38,039 nt of DNA from Planctomycetota bacterium (GCA_024275995.1 JAJRYB010000065.1:1-38039); one strand, 5' to 3'. Positions 17,361 through 26,073 are shown, counted from the stretch's first letter. Translations and numbers: made by a program. Notes: a model not told the origin generated them from the letters alone.

Positions 17361-18218
17361 ATGGCCCGAAACATCGTTGACCGCGAGCCCAACGACAACG
17401 TGGCGTACCTGTATATCCTTCCAGCCTTTACCATCATCGTCGTATTCAGCTTGTTGAGCATGGGCATCAGCTTGTATGTCAGCGTTCACGGCTGGGACAC
17501 GTTCCAGGGTGGCGGGCGGTACGTCGGCGCAGAGAACTACACCCGCGCCCTGACCGACGAGACCAGCATGTTCTGGCCGGCACTCAAGAACACACTCCTG
17601 TACGTCGTCATGGCCGTGATCGGCGTAATAAGTACGTCGCTGGTGCTGGCCCTGCTCTGTCGCAAGGCGCGTATCGGTCAGAGCTTGTTCCGCACGCTCT
17701 ACTTCCTGCCGTCGATCACACCGATGGTTATAATTTCGCTGGTGTGGTACTGGCTATTGCAGGAATGGGGGAATCTGACGGGCAGCCCCAATACGGCCTT
17801 GGCGGCAATCGCCATCGTCGGCGTCTGGCAGGCAAGTGGGTATAACATGCTGCTGTTCCTGGCAGGACTGAATGAAATACCGCGGGAATTCTATGATGCC
17901 GCCCGGGTGGATGGAGCCGGACGATGGGGGGAATTCCGTCACATCACGCTCCCGCTGCTGCGGAACACGCTTATTTTCGTGACTGTGATGGTCATCCTCG
18001 GGGCGTCCCAGGTCTTCACGCAGGCCTACATCATCACGAGGGGCGGACCCATGCGCAGCACCGAGGTGATGGGGCTGCAGATATACCGCAATGCTTTCAG
18101 CTATGCGGGGCAGATGGGATATGCCTCGGCCATGGCGTGGCTGCTTTTCGTCGTGATGTTTGTCTTCATCGTGATCCAGATGCGCGTGTTCCGCTCGCGG
18201 AAGGTGTACGACGAATGA
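17361..18218 (+). CDS. ABC sugar-type permease, MalF/UgpA-like
   Basis: The 285-residue integral membrane protein has about six helices, beginning LYILPAFTIIVVFSLLSM. The cytoplasmic EAA loop, which docks the ATPase, reads DAARVDGAGRWGEF. It is one of two permease subunits for the preceding binding protein. The ATG lies 1 base after the binding-protein stop and has GGGAGGG upstream. The next permease overlaps its stop by ATGA. Substrate is unknown, probably a sugar or polyol. Confidence 0.9.
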   Translation: MARNIVDREPNDNVAYLYILPAFTIIVVFSLLSMGISLYVSVHGWDTFQGGGRYVGAENYTRALTDETSMFWPALKNTLLYVVMAVIGVISTSLVLALLCRKARIGQSLFRTLYFLPSITPMVIISLVWYWLLQEWGNLTGSPNTALAAIAIVGVWQASGYNMLLFLAGLNEIPREFYDAARVDGAGRWGEFRHITLPLLRNTLIFVTVMVILGASQVFTQAYIITRGGPMRSTEVMGLQIYRNAFSYAGQMGYASAMAWLLFVVMFVFIVIQMRVFRSRKVYDE

Positions 18219-19141
18219 GCCATTCACCCCTGACAGGACGTTTGCGCCGCCAATGGTCGACTCTGGCAGCGCTGATTATCATGACGGCCGGCGCCGTGAT
18301 CATGGTCTATCCGTATGCCTTCATGCTCGGGTCCAGCTTCAAGACGCGAAAAGAGTTTGCGGAGGACAAGAAGTCTATCATCCCACCACGGTTCCAGATC
18401 GAGCAGCGCCTCAAGCACGCCCGAGGCGAACCAAGCGCGCTCGACTGGTCCGGCGCCAAGGACTGGCCGCTGATGAAGAATTACGCCGACGCTCTGACCT
18501 TTGGGCGCGTGGACGTGTTCCTGTTCAACAGCCTCATTTACGCGGTTGCCATTACATTGGTCCAACTCACGGTCAACATGCTGGCTGCGTATGCGTTTGC
18601 GCGCATGAACTTTCGTGGGAGAGGCTTCCTGTTCGCCGTGGTGTTGACGACTATGATGCTCCCGTCTGCTGTGCTGCTGGTGCCGCAATTTCTCGTTATC
18701 CGCCAGCTCGGGCTGGTCGACTCATTTGCGGGCGTGGTGCTGCCGGGCTTCGCCGGCGCATTTGGGATATTCCTGCTACGGCAGTTCTTCATGAACATCC
18801 CGCGATCGCTGGAAGACGCCGCTCGTCTCGACGGATGCGGCCGGCTCGGCGTCCTGTGGCATGTAATCCTTCCACTGAGCAAGCCCGTGCTTATCACGCT
18901 GGGACTGTTCACGTTCATGGGGGCATGGAACTCGTTCATCTGGCCGCTGGTCGTGCTGTCGGACCAGTCGTACTACCCGCTGACAGTTGGCCTGAGTCTC
19001 TTCCAGACAGAGAGCAGCGCCGATTGGCCGCGGATCTTTGCAGCCAGCGTCATGGGCTCACTACCGTTGATCATGCTGTTCCTGCTGGCCCAGCGATACC
19101 TGGTCAGGGGTATCAGCCTCAGTGGTCTGAAAGGCGCGTAG
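18215..19141 (+). CDS. ABC sugar-type permease, MalG/UgpE-like
   Basis: The 308-residue protein is the partner permease, with six hydrophobic segments starting at about residue 15 and an EAA motif EDAARLDGCGRLGVLW near residue 205. After the first helix there is a longer than usual periplasmic part (SSFKTRKEFAEDKK to about residue 95). Translation is coupled to the upstream permease by an ATGA overlap. No ATP-binding subunit gene follows; sugar importers often share one ATPase encoded elsewhere. Confidence 0.9.
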   Translation: MSHSPLTGRLRRQWSTLAALIIMTAGAVIMVYPYAFMLGSSFKTRKEFAEDKKSIIPPRFQIEQRLKHARGEPSALDWSGAKDWPLMKNYADALTFGRVDVFLFNSLIYAVAITLVQLTVNMLAAYAFARMNFRGRGFLFAVVLTTMMLPSAVLLVPQFLVIRQLGLVDSFAGVVLPGFAGAFGIFLLRQFFMNIPRSLEDAARLDGCGRLGVLWHVILPLSKPVLITLGLFTFMGAWNSFIWPLVVLSDQSYYPLTVGLSLFQTESSADWPRIFAASVMGSLPLIMLFLLAQRYLVRGISLSGLKGA

Positions 19142-19169
19142 CGAGCTTCCACAGCAGCAACGTAATCAA

Positions 19170-19183
19170 ATATTGTGCAATAT
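19170..19183. other. AT-rich palindrome
   Basis: ATATTG-TG-CAATAT forms a perfect 6-bp inverted repeat around two bases in the gap between the convergent permease and mreB genes. It could be a protein binding site, but its position between two gene ends argues against a role in initiation. Confidence 0.3.
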
Positions 19184-19211
19184 CCCCGGTCGATACCCAA
19201 AATGCCGCTTT

Positions 19212-19232
19212 CCGTGGGCGTTCCACCCACGG
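19212..19232. repeat. REP-like palindrome, isolated copy
   Basis: CCGTGGG and CCCACGG arms flank a seven-base centre. The pattern (TTTCC...CGTGG.CTAA) matches the palindromes flanking the RAYT pseudogene at 26074-26733. It is followed at 19241-19273 by AGCTGAT-type short imperfect repeats. It lies between two convergent genes, a usual place for REP units. Confidence 0.55.
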
Positions 19233-19275
19233 CTAAACGGGAGCTGATCGCTGATAACTGAAAGCTGATTGCTTT

Positions 19276-20328
19276 CTAGAACTCATCCTCGTCGGACTCC
19301 ATCGTATCTTTCCAGTCCTTGAGGTTTTCGAGATAAACCGCAGTTCCCCGCGCCACGCAGGTCAGCGGATCGTCGGCGATACGAACATCCAGGCCGGTGG
19401 CGTTCGAGAGGACGGTGTCGATCCCTCGCAGCAGCGCCCCTCCACCGGCAAGGGTTATGCCGTTGTCCACGAGGTCCGCGGCGAGTTCCGGTTCAGCCTT
19501 TTCGAGCGTCCTGGTAACGCAGTCGATGATCTGCCCGATAGGCTCCTTGAGCGACTCGCGGACTTCTTCCGACGAGATGATCGTTTTCCGCGGCAGGCCC
19601 GATATCATGTCGCGCCCGCGGACATCCATCGTCAGCTCCTGCTCCATCGGCGCCGCTGAACCTATCTCGATCTTGATCCGCTCGGAAGTCTGCGTGCCGA
19701 TCATCAGGTTATACGTGCGCTTCATGTGCGCGGCGATGGCTTCGTCCATGTCGTCCCCGGCGACGCGAATGGACTCGCACACGGAAATATCCGCAAGCGA
19801 CATGATGGCAACTTCCGTCGTGCCCCCGCCGACGTCCACGACCATCGACGCGGTCGGCTCGGTGATGGGCAGTTCCGCCCCGATACCGCAGGCCATGGGC
19901 TCTTCCACGAGGTACACGCGACGGGCGCCGGCGCGCTCGGCACTGTTCAGGACAGCGCGTTTCTCGACCGCGGTGATACCGGATGGAATCGCGATAACGA
20001 CTCGCGGCTTGATGAGCGATCGGCGGTTGTGAACCTTGCGGATGAAATAGCCAAGCATCGCCTCGGTAATATCGAAATCGGCGATGACGCCGTCTTTCAT
20101 CGGCCTGATCGCACTGATCGAACCGGGCGTTTTTCCGAGCATTTCCTTTGCGACAAGCCCGACGGCGTTACCGTTCTGGAGCACACGGTTCGTTCCGCGT
20201 TTGACGGCGACGACGGACGGCTCGTTCAGCACGATCCCCTGCCCGCGGACACAGACCAGCGTATTGCACGTGCCCAGATCAATACCCATGTCCATCGAAA
20301 AGAGGCCCAGGATGGGTTCAAGAATCAT
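19276..20328 (-). CDS. mreB: Cell-shape actin homologue MreB
   Basis: The 350-residue protein is an actin-fold ATPase that polymerises under the inner membrane and guides cell-wall synthesis. Nucleotide-binding motifs are intact: MGIDLGTCNTLV, VVDVGGGTTEVAI, and LAGGGALLRGID. The start (MILEPILGLF) offers a short hydrophobic N terminus that could serve as membrane anchor. The acidic tail DWKDTMESDEDEF is longer than usual. AAGGGA lies 6-7 bases before the ATG. mreC, mreD, pbp2 and rodA are not adjacent, though a coiled-coil protein of MreC-like shape is encoded 520 bases upstream. Confidence 0.95.
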   Translation of the reverse strand: MILEPILGLFSMDMGIDLGTCNTLVCVRGQGIVLNEPSVVAVKRGTNRVLQNGNAVGLVAKEMLGKTPGSISAIRPMKDGVIADFDITEAMLGYFIRKVHNRRSLIKPRVVIAIPSGITAVEKRAVLNSAERAGARRVYLVEEPMACGIGAELPITEPTASMVVDVGGGTTEVAIMSLADISVCESIRVAGDDMDEAIAAHMKRTYNLMIGTQTSERIKIEIGSAAPMEQELTMDVRGRDMISGLPRKTIISSEEVRESLKEPIGQIIDCVTRTLEKAEPELAADLVDNGITLAGGGALLRGIDTVLSNATGLDVRIADDPLTCVARGTAVYLENLKDWKDTMESDEDEF

Positions 20329-20404
20329 GAGAGTCCCTTTATGGGCGTCCGGTTTCCAGGGCGCAACGATTCACGTCCTTTTATTGATCTTCTCGTTATC
20401 AATG

Positions 20405-20425
20405 CAACCCGCCTCCGGCGGGTTG
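20405..20425. other. Strong hairpin upstream of mreB
   Basis: CAACCCGCC (20405-20413) and GGCGGGTTG (20417-20425) form a perfect 9-bp stem with a three-base loop, without a T-run on either side. It lies in the 292-base gap between the small membrane-protein gene and mreB, 77 bases before the mreB ATG. It could attenuate readthrough into mreB or sit in its leader. Confidence 0.45.
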
Positions 20426-20620
20426 TGCCCGTCAAACCAGGCCCAAACGAAAATCAAAGATTACATTCACGATCCGAATATCAACAAAATATCGGCGGCG
20501 CGGTTTTCGCATGCAATCACCGCAACCAATGCGCGACAGGCGCACCTTCCACCGGCGCACCCCGGTTAGACAGGTCGCAAACGGGCGCTGCGGACAAACG
20601 GGCCCGGCAGGGCTTTCCGT

Positions 20621-20833
20621 TCACTTCGATACCGGCGCCGATTTCGGAACAGGATTGAAAACGTCCGAGAACCCTATTCCGTATCCGTTCTTCTCGACGG
20701 GCGACATCAGGTTATTCAGAACGATGCCGATAGTAATCGCCAGCGCAATGATCGCCACGATGATCAGAACCGTATATACCGTGGGATGCGCCTTTGCCTG
20801 GATCGCCGATCTCTGTGTTGCCAATTGCGTCAT
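20621..20833 (-). CDS. Small single-span membrane protein
   Basis: The 70-residue product has a polar N terminus (residues 1-18), one membrane helix (about 19-41, with TVLIIVAIIALAITIG) and a Pro/Lys-rich tail of 25 residues. The gene follows the anchored coiled-coil gene by 15 bases and is therefore co-transcribed with it. No family is recognised. The operon position suggests an accessory subunit of the coiled-coil protein. Confidence 0.65.
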   Translation of the reverse strand: MTQLATQRSAIQAKAHPTVYTVLIIVAIIALAITIGIVLNNLMSPVEKNGYGIGFSDVFNPVPKSAPVSK

Positions 20834-20848
20834 GGTCGGACTCCCGCC

Positions 20849-21697
20849 TTACTTCATCAGGCTTGCCATCGATTCCACCCGGTCGCCCCGGGATGGATCC
20901 AACTGCTTGTCCACCACCACGCCGGCGGCTCTGTCAAGCTCAACGCTCTCGATGCGAAGGTAACCCACGAACTTCGGGCCACGGGAAATTACCAGACGCA
21001 TCTTTTTCTCGACTCCCTTGGCGGAACCGATATTTATGCTCGCCAGTTCGTTCTTGGCGTCCCAGACGATAATCTCGCCGACGAGAACCTTATCCCGACC
21101 CGGCTCGGCCTTGACCTTCGGACCGGTCGCCGTACCACGCGATTCGAGGTCCCGGACGATCTGCTTTTGGGCTTCCAGCTCCTCCTTGAGGAACTGGGCG
21201 AGCTTCTCGAGGCGCTCGAACTCGATTGTCTTCGACTTGAGCTGATTGTAAAGCTCGATGTTCTTCTGGGCTTCGGAGTCCGCTCGCTTGCGCGCTTCGG
21301 AAATCTGCGATTCCAGACGCTCCGTCCGCGCCAGGAACTCCTTCTGCCCGACGCTCAACTCGGTCATGCGAGAGGTAATCGCGTCGATCTTTCTGCCCAG
21401 ATTGGCAACCTTCTGGCGTTCCTTTTCCAGGTCTCCCTGTGCCTTCAGCAGGCTCACCGATAAATCCCGGGCCTGCTTTTCGCGAAGGGTCTTCTCCACG
21501 CCAAGCTCATGCTGAAGGCGATTGGAAACCACACTCTGGTTGCGGTACGCCTGGTCGCTAAGCTGCCTGCGCTGCTCTTCCTGCCTGAACAGCTTCTTCC
21601 ACGCCGGTGTCATCGTCGCCTGGGTGGTGAATACCGGAACCGCCACAATTACCAGCAGCACAAGGACCACCACACATATCTTCGTCAAAATGTCCAA
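20849..21697 (-). CDS. Membrane-anchored coiled-coil protein, MreC-like layout
   Basis: The 282-residue product has an N-terminal membrane helix (about residues 6-24), a long heptad-rich coiled coil (about 38-195, rich in Glu, Lys, Arg, Gln, Leu) and a C-terminal beta-type domain (about 204-278: VGEIIVWDAKNELASINIG, GVEKKMRLVISRG, GYLRIESVELDRAAGVVV). That domain ends in GDRVESM. MreC has the same order of helix, coiled coil and beta domain, and mreB lies close downstream, but sequence identity to MreC is not obvious. Start is TTG at 21697 with AAGGAG 7 bases upstream. A good promoter lies about 155 bases upstream. Confidence 0.65.
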   Translation of the reverse strand: MDILTKICVVVLVLLVIVAVPVFTTQATMTPAWKKLFRQEEQRRQLSDQAYRNQSVVSNRLQHELGVEKTLREKQARDLSVSLLKAQGDLEKERQKVANLGRKIDAITSRMTELSVGQKEFLARTERLESQISEARKRADSEAQKNIELYNQLKSKTIEFERLEKLAQFLKEELEAQKQIVRDLESRGTATGPKVKAEPGRDKVLVGEIIVWDAKNELASINIGSAKGVEKKMRLVISRGPKFVGYLRIESVELDRAAGVVVDKQLDPSRGDRVESMASLMK

Positions 21698-21852
21698 GCT
21701 CGGTCTCCTTAGGAAACTTTTTCACATCGCCCTGCGGGCATCAGGCCAAGTCCGTTGAAGCCTTATGATGAATGAATAAATACCGTTACCACAACAGCAC
21801 AGCAACGACCGGCACCGATGGCGCAGGGTTGCCATGCCTGTTCCCGAGGACG

Positions 21853-21880
21853 ATTGTATTTTGCCGACAGGCCGCGTCAA
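21853..21880 (-). promoter_or_regulatory. Promoter of the coiled-coil/small membrane protein operon
   Basis: On the minus strand TTGACG (21880-21875) and TACAAT (21858-21853) are 16 bases apart. The start of transcription would be near 21846, giving a leader of about 150 bases. The promoter lies just after the stop of the HEAT-repeat gene. Confidence 0.55.
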
Positions 21881-21900
21881 GGAAAAACATTGTGTCCAGT

Positions 21901-23028
21901 TCAGTCCTTTCCACCGGCGGTGTGAAGTTTCGGCCGTTTTGGAGGCCTGCCCGAAGCTGACGCATCCTTTCGTTTCGGTTTCACCACCGCAGGAGTCACG
22001 GTTTTGTAACGTTCCAGGATTCGCAGAATGCTCATCGCCGCGGCGACCCTCACGCCACCGTCTTCGCTTTTCCGCAACGGGTGCAGCACGTTCACTGCTT
22101 CGGATCGCTTCATCCAGCCCAGGGAAATAGCGGCAAGCCTCTGAAGCGACCTGACATCCACATCGGCAATTTTGTGCGAAACGCCATACTTCTTTTCCAT
22201 GACCTTGCGGGGCGAAACCGCCGCTTCCACGCAAAGGTTATACGCATCGTCACTTCCGCTGCCCAGGGCGGCGAGCACCCCCGCCGCCGCCACTCGCACC
22301 CGGGGCGGTTGGCGTTCATCGAGCATCGGCGACAGAACTGCCGCCGCGCCGCGAGAGCGTATCTGCCGCATTGCCTGGATCGCCACCAGGCGGTCTTCCA
22401 GGTAATGCCCCCTCGTGTACGCCTCCAGCAGGTTGGCGTATTTTTCCTCGCCCAGCCTGGCGAGAGATTCCACAGCCTGCAATTGCACAGCGGACTTATG
22501 CTCGTCCGACAGCAGCATCCGCAACGGACTCACCGCGGACGGTTCGCCGATAAGGCCCATCACAAGCGCCGCCGAGGCTCGCACTTCCGCCTCGCGATGG
22601 AACAGCAGCCTGCCCAGGTCGCCCGTGAAGCCGGTCTCGCCCAGTCGGTGAAGTGCGTAAATCACCGCGGCGTACACCCGCTTGTCGGGACCGGACGCCT
22701 TGGCCATACGAATCAGCACATCTCGCGCTGGAGCGTACTTCGATTCCCCCACCGCCATCGCAGCCGCGAACTGAACTATCGGATCGTCGTCGCTGAGGGC
22801 CTGTAAAAACACCCCTCCGTATCGCTGTGCCGTTGTTGCCGCCAGCGCCTCCATGGCATGAACCCGCGTGAAGGGGTCCTTATCGTCGGCCGCCTGAAGC
22901 AACGTCGATTGCGCGTCGATTACCGCATCGCGCAGCGAAACCTCCGGAAAGCGGGAACCTTCCTCACAACCGAACGCAACGATAGCGGTCGCTATCGCCA
23001 ATACGATAAGACATCTGCATTGCGTCAC
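21901..23028 (-). CDS. HEAT-repeat lipoprotein
   Basis: The 375-residue product has a lipoprotein-type signal (IVAFGC, Cys 21) and then eight or so HEAT/PBS-lyase-type repeats, for example DPFTRVHAMEALAAT, DPIVQFAAAMAVGE, EAEVRASAALVMGLIGEPSAV, PRVRVAAAGVLAALGS and GGVRVAAAMSILRIL. The C-terminal 25 residues are Lys/Pro-rich and probably disordered. HEAT repeats form a solenoid that binds other proteins. The ATG overlaps the lnt stop by ATGA, so it is translated with Lnt. A periplasmic, membrane-tethered scaffold is inferred; no partner is known. Confidence 0.75.
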   Translation of the reverse strand: MTQCRCLIVLAIATAIVAFGCEEGSRFPEVSLRDAVIDAQSTLLQAADDKDPFTRVHAMEALAATTAQRYGGVFLQALSDDDPIVQFAAAMAVGESKYAPARDVLIRMAKASGPDKRVYAAVIYALHRLGETGFTGDLGRLLFHREAEVRASAALVMGLIGEPSAVSPLRMLLSDEHKSAVQLQAVESLARLGEEKYANLLEAYTRGHYLEDRLVAIQAMRQIRSRGAAAVLSPMLDERQPPRVRVAAAGVLAALGSGSDDAYNLCVEAAVSPRKVMEKKYGVSHKIADVDVRSLQRLAAISLGWMKRSEAVNVLHPLRKSEDGGVRVAAAMSILRILERYKTVTPAVVKPKRKDASASGRPPKRPKLHTAGGKD

Positions 23029-24884
23029 TGCTGTTTTCCTTCCTTATTTCGCCGCAGCACCAGCCATCCCGCCAGCACCAGCCCCGCCAGGGACATCGCC
23101 ATGGCGAACAAATCGCCGACGAGACTGTATACGCTTACGCGCCTGTCTACAAGGACTTTGCCTCCATGCCCGGTGGCGTATTCCTCGGCGTTGCGCTTCT
23201 TCCCGTCCAGCAGGAGGGTTCCGGAAACCATGGTCTTGCCGCCATAGGTGATAATCGACAGGATCCGTCCATTGGAATCGATGGAAGCGCTGATTCCCGT
23301 GTTGACGGATCGGACGACCGGGACGCGATTTTCGATCGCCCGGAAGACGTACTGCACAAGGTGCTGGGCGTGCTCGGTGGAGCTTCTGGTTTTTCCTCGC
23401 CACTTGTAGACAAACCAGCCGTCGTTGGAAATGTTCGCCAGGACGTCCACGACTTTCTTTCCATCGCGGACCACCATGTTCCGGCAGACGCGTGAGAAGG
23501 TTCCCTCGAAACAGATTGGCGTGGCGATACGCCATGGTTTTCCGGGCATTGAGGCACGGGGTATCCTGAAGATCCTGTTTTCCTTCCCTGGTTCAAGCTG
23601 CGCCATGGCCGCCGGAACGCAGGAACGCAGTATTTCGTGAAGCCACGGCCAGCTCTCCTTGAAGGGCACGTACTCGCTGAACGGAACAAGGTTCCTTTTC
23701 GAGTAGATCGCCGAGCTGCGGTTGGACTGATTGAACATCACGGTGCTGTTTCGCAGCAGCCATCCTCCCGTCGCCTCCTCGCCGCCTTCGTGCAGGCTGA
23801 TACTCCCGGCGATTATCGGGCATCGCAGGCTTCTGGAAAGCGCCGCCATTTCGTCCGCCATCTTGTGCAGCTCGCGGAAGCGAGGCTGGTTTTCGCTGAG
23901 GTCCAGGAACTCGGCGTTCATGCCCATCGGGAGCATGGTTTCCGGCCAGAGCACCGCGGCAAGGGGCCCTGCGCCTGACTCGTCGGTCGCACGGATGAAC
24001 CGTCGCGACATTTCCACGTGCGCGTCGAAGACCTTGCGCCTTCGCGTGGACAGTGCGCTGCCGCCGTTGTTCTCATCGTCGCCGTCGAGCGAAATGCGGA
24101 AGTCCCGCTGGACGATTCCCAGCACCGGACCATCTTGCGTCGTGTTGCGGGCCATCTGCCAGCCGCCATAAATGAGCATGCCCGCGGCGGCCAGTGCTGT
24201 CGCAACCGGAGCGAAAAGGATTTCCCATCGCAGGCGCCCGTTGCGTTTCCTGCGCACGAACAGCGGGGAGATCAGCAGGTCCACGATGGCGCCGTTGACC
24301 ATGGCTACGAAAAACGTCACGACGTACGGACCGGCGAGGTCGGCTACCTGGATCAACTGCGTCTGGCGATACTGGCTGTGCGCCAGGAAGAACCATGTGA
24401 ATCCTCCGATGACGTACGCCCGCGCAAATTCCAGCGCGACCCATACGACCGGCAGGAACAGGAACATGGGCCAGTTTCGCCTTACCGCCCCGCGCACGAG
24501 CAGCGCCGCAACGAGCCAATAGGCGGAGAGGTACACGACCGCGGCTGCGTATCCTCCCAGCGTCACCCACCACAGCCAGTAAAGGTTCGCCGCCCAGAAC
24601 AGCGCCCCGGCAAGCACGGAGCAGACGATTGGCCACTTTTTCCGCTCGCTCCCTGCCAGCGCCAGCGTCCACGGTACGAGCGCGAAGTACGCCAGGTACC
24701 AGCAGTCGAACGGGGCGAACGAGGCGGTCAGAAGAACGACGCTCAGCAGGCAAAGCAGCGCGACGATAAACCTTCGTCGAAGCTCCAGACGCCGCTGGAA
24801 AATCTCCGGAGGCGCCGAGGCGGCTGGATCACGCATCTGGGCCTTGATCTTCGCCGGGTTTTTCGCATGGCGCTGTTTCACCAT
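23025..24884 (-). CDS. lnt: Apolipoprotein N-acyltransferase Lnt
   Basis: The protein of about 619 residues adds the third acyl chain to lipoproteins at the inner-membrane outer face. An N-terminal multi-helix part (from about residue 40; LLTASFAPFDCWYLAYFALVP) precedes a nitrilase domain. The catalytic triad is visible as Glu in WPETMLP, Lys in YSKRNLVPFSEYVPF and Cys in ICFEGTF. It is longer than E. coli Lnt, with a basic 35-residue N terminus and an extended C terminus ending in a membrane helix. The ATG at 24884 is preferred, with GGAG 9 bases upstream. Its downstream partner is a lipoprotein gene. Confidence 0.93.
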   Translation of the reverse strand: MVKQRHAKNPAKIKAQMRDPAASAPPEIFQRRLELRRRFIVALLCLLSVVLLTASFAPFDCWYLAYFALVPWTLALAGSERKKWPIVCSVLAGALFWAANLYWLWWVTLGGYAAAVVYLSAYWLVAALLVRGAVRRNWPMFLFLPVVWVALEFARAYVIGGFTWFFLAHSQYRQTQLIQVADLAGPYVVTFFVAMVNGAIVDLLISPLFVRRKRNGRLRWEILFAPVATALAAAGMLIYGGWQMARNTTQDGPVLGIVQRDFRISLDGDDENNGGSALSTRRRKVFDAHVEMSRRFIRATDESGAGPLAAVLWPETMLPMGMNAEFLDLSENQPRFRELHKMADEMAALSRSLRCPIIAGSISLHEGGEEATGGWLLRNSTVMFNQSNRSSAIYSKRNLVPFSEYVPFKESWPWLHEILRSCVPAAMAQLEPGKENRIFRIPRASMPGKPWRIATPICFEGTFSRVCRNMVVRDGKKVVDVLANISNDGWFVYKWRGKTRSSTEHAQHLVQYVFRAIENRVPVVRSVNTGISASIDSNGRILSIITYGGKTMVSGTLLLDGKKRNAEEYATGHGGKVLVDRRVSVYSLVGDLFAMAMSLAGLVLAGWLVLRRNKEGKQQ

Positions 24885-24913
24885 GGGGCCGTTCTCCAAC
24901 AAAAACAGACTTT

Positions 24914-24999
24914 AACCACAGAGTTCACGGAGGGCATAGAGGGGTAGATTTTCAAAAACTAAAATGTGTTCCTCTGTGTTCCTCTGTGACCTCTGTGGC
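24914..24999. repeat. Inverted pair of CCACAGAG-type repeats
   Basis: The region between divergent lnt and the next gene contains AACCACAGAGTTCACGGAGG at 24914-24933 and, in opposite orientation, three CCTCTGTG-type units at about 24970-24999. Such accacagaggacacagag-like repeats are dispersed in many bacterial genomes. Here the two copies face each other and could form a long imperfect stem. Confidence 0.6.
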
Positions 25000-25071
25000 A
25001 AAAAATCTTTTTGTTACTGGTTCTCTGATCTTCCTGAAACGCCTTTGCATCCCTCGGCGACGAAGCTTACC

Positions 25072-26019
25072 ATGACGCCGATGGCAAGGGAATACTTTCC
25101 AACCTCGCAGCGTTCCAGGGAAACGGTCATCGCCGTCGTCATGATCGGCGTCCTTACGATGAGCGCTGCCGCAGCGTGGTGGCTGGGTTCCGTGCGCCGG
25201 GTAAAATCTCACGAGGCCGCCTCCATCCTCGCAGAAATCCGCGACAAGGGGCTTAGTGCTTTTTGGGGCGATCCCGACCCGCAATGGTTCCTCATTCGCG
25301 AAAACGGGAAAACGGTCGGCTGGTATGCGCGGATATCGGTCCGCCTGCCGGACGAAGGATACGCCGCGCTCGAAGCGCAGATCGTTCACGCCGGGCGGCG
25401 ATGGAGCGGTTACTGGGAAAAGTGGAGCATCAACTCAAACGCGACCCGATGCCGCTACGCCAGCGGAAAAGCTTTTGCCGTAAGGGGGTCCGGAGCGGTT
25501 GTCGCACTCGACACGACCATCGATTATGGACGCGGCGCCGTGACGGTCGAGCAGTTCCTGGACAGGAACGACGTTGACCCGGACCATCGCGGCGGGAAAG
25601 ACGACGTTCCGGGCAACTATCTTCCCGAGGGCGTGTTCGACCTGGCGGCGCTGCTGGTCGCACGCAGAAAGACCACCGCCCGGTTCGGCATGATTATTAA
25701 TCAGCGCCCGTTTACCGACAGCCATGCACTGGTTCCTTTCGTCTTTTCTTATGACGGACCGGCCGATGAGAAAAAATTCGGTAAAGACACCTATCGCGTC
25801 AAGGTCTCGTACGCTGAAAACTCGGACGTTTACATTCTGGACAAATCGGGGAGGCGCCTGGCGAAGTTTTCCAGCGGGGGCGAGAGAGTGGAGATCGCCG
25901 CGACCGTCGAGAATGTGCTGGACAGCTACCCCGACGCGGTGAAGATTCTGGATTTCATCCGCCAGCAGACGCAACCGCTCGCCGTTTACGAAAGCGGCGA
26001 GAATGCCATCAGGAGATAG
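25072..26019 (+). CDS. Membrane-anchored protein of unknown function
   Basis: The product of about 315 residues has one N-terminal membrane helix (about 18-38, MIGVLTMSAAAAWWLG) and a large soluble part outside. The body is mixed alpha/beta, with WFLIRENGKTVGWYARISV, YWEKWSINSNATRCRYASG and TYRVKVSYAENSDVYILDKSGR, resembling beta-rich lipid- or protein-binding folds. I recognise no family. ATG at 25072 is chosen because the helix follows closely; ATG at 25081 is also possible. No clear ribosome binding site is present for either. It is divergent from lnt and followed by the RAYT element. Confidence 0.65.
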   Translation: MTPMAREYFPTSQRSRETVIAVVMIGVLTMSAAAAWWLGSVRRVKSHEAASILAEIRDKGLSAFWGDPDPQWFLIRENGKTVGWYARISVRLPDEGYAALEAQIVHAGRRWSGYWEKWSINSNATRCRYASGKAFAVRGSGAVVALDTTIDYGRGAVTVEQFLDRNDVDPDHRGGKDDVPGNYLPEGVFDLAALLVARRKTTARFGMIINQRPFTDSHALVPFVFSYDGPADEKKFGKDTYRVKVSYAENSDVYILDKSGRRLAKFSSGGERVEIAATVENVLDSYPDAVKILDFIRQQTQPLAVYESGENAIRR

Positions 26020-26073
26020 GGAACAACTCTGACACCGTTACGAAATAGTGCCGGGTGTGCGGGTTCATGCTAG

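Noticed and set aside
19276-20328. DnaK/Hsp70 instead of MreB
   Set aside because: The length of 350 residues, absence of a substrate-binding domain and the LGTCNTLV pattern indicate MreB.
21722-22234. 170-codon frame on the minus strand overlapping the HEAT gene end
   Set aside because: It runs in another frame of the HEAT-repeat gene and across its promoter-containing downstream region; no domain or ribosome site.
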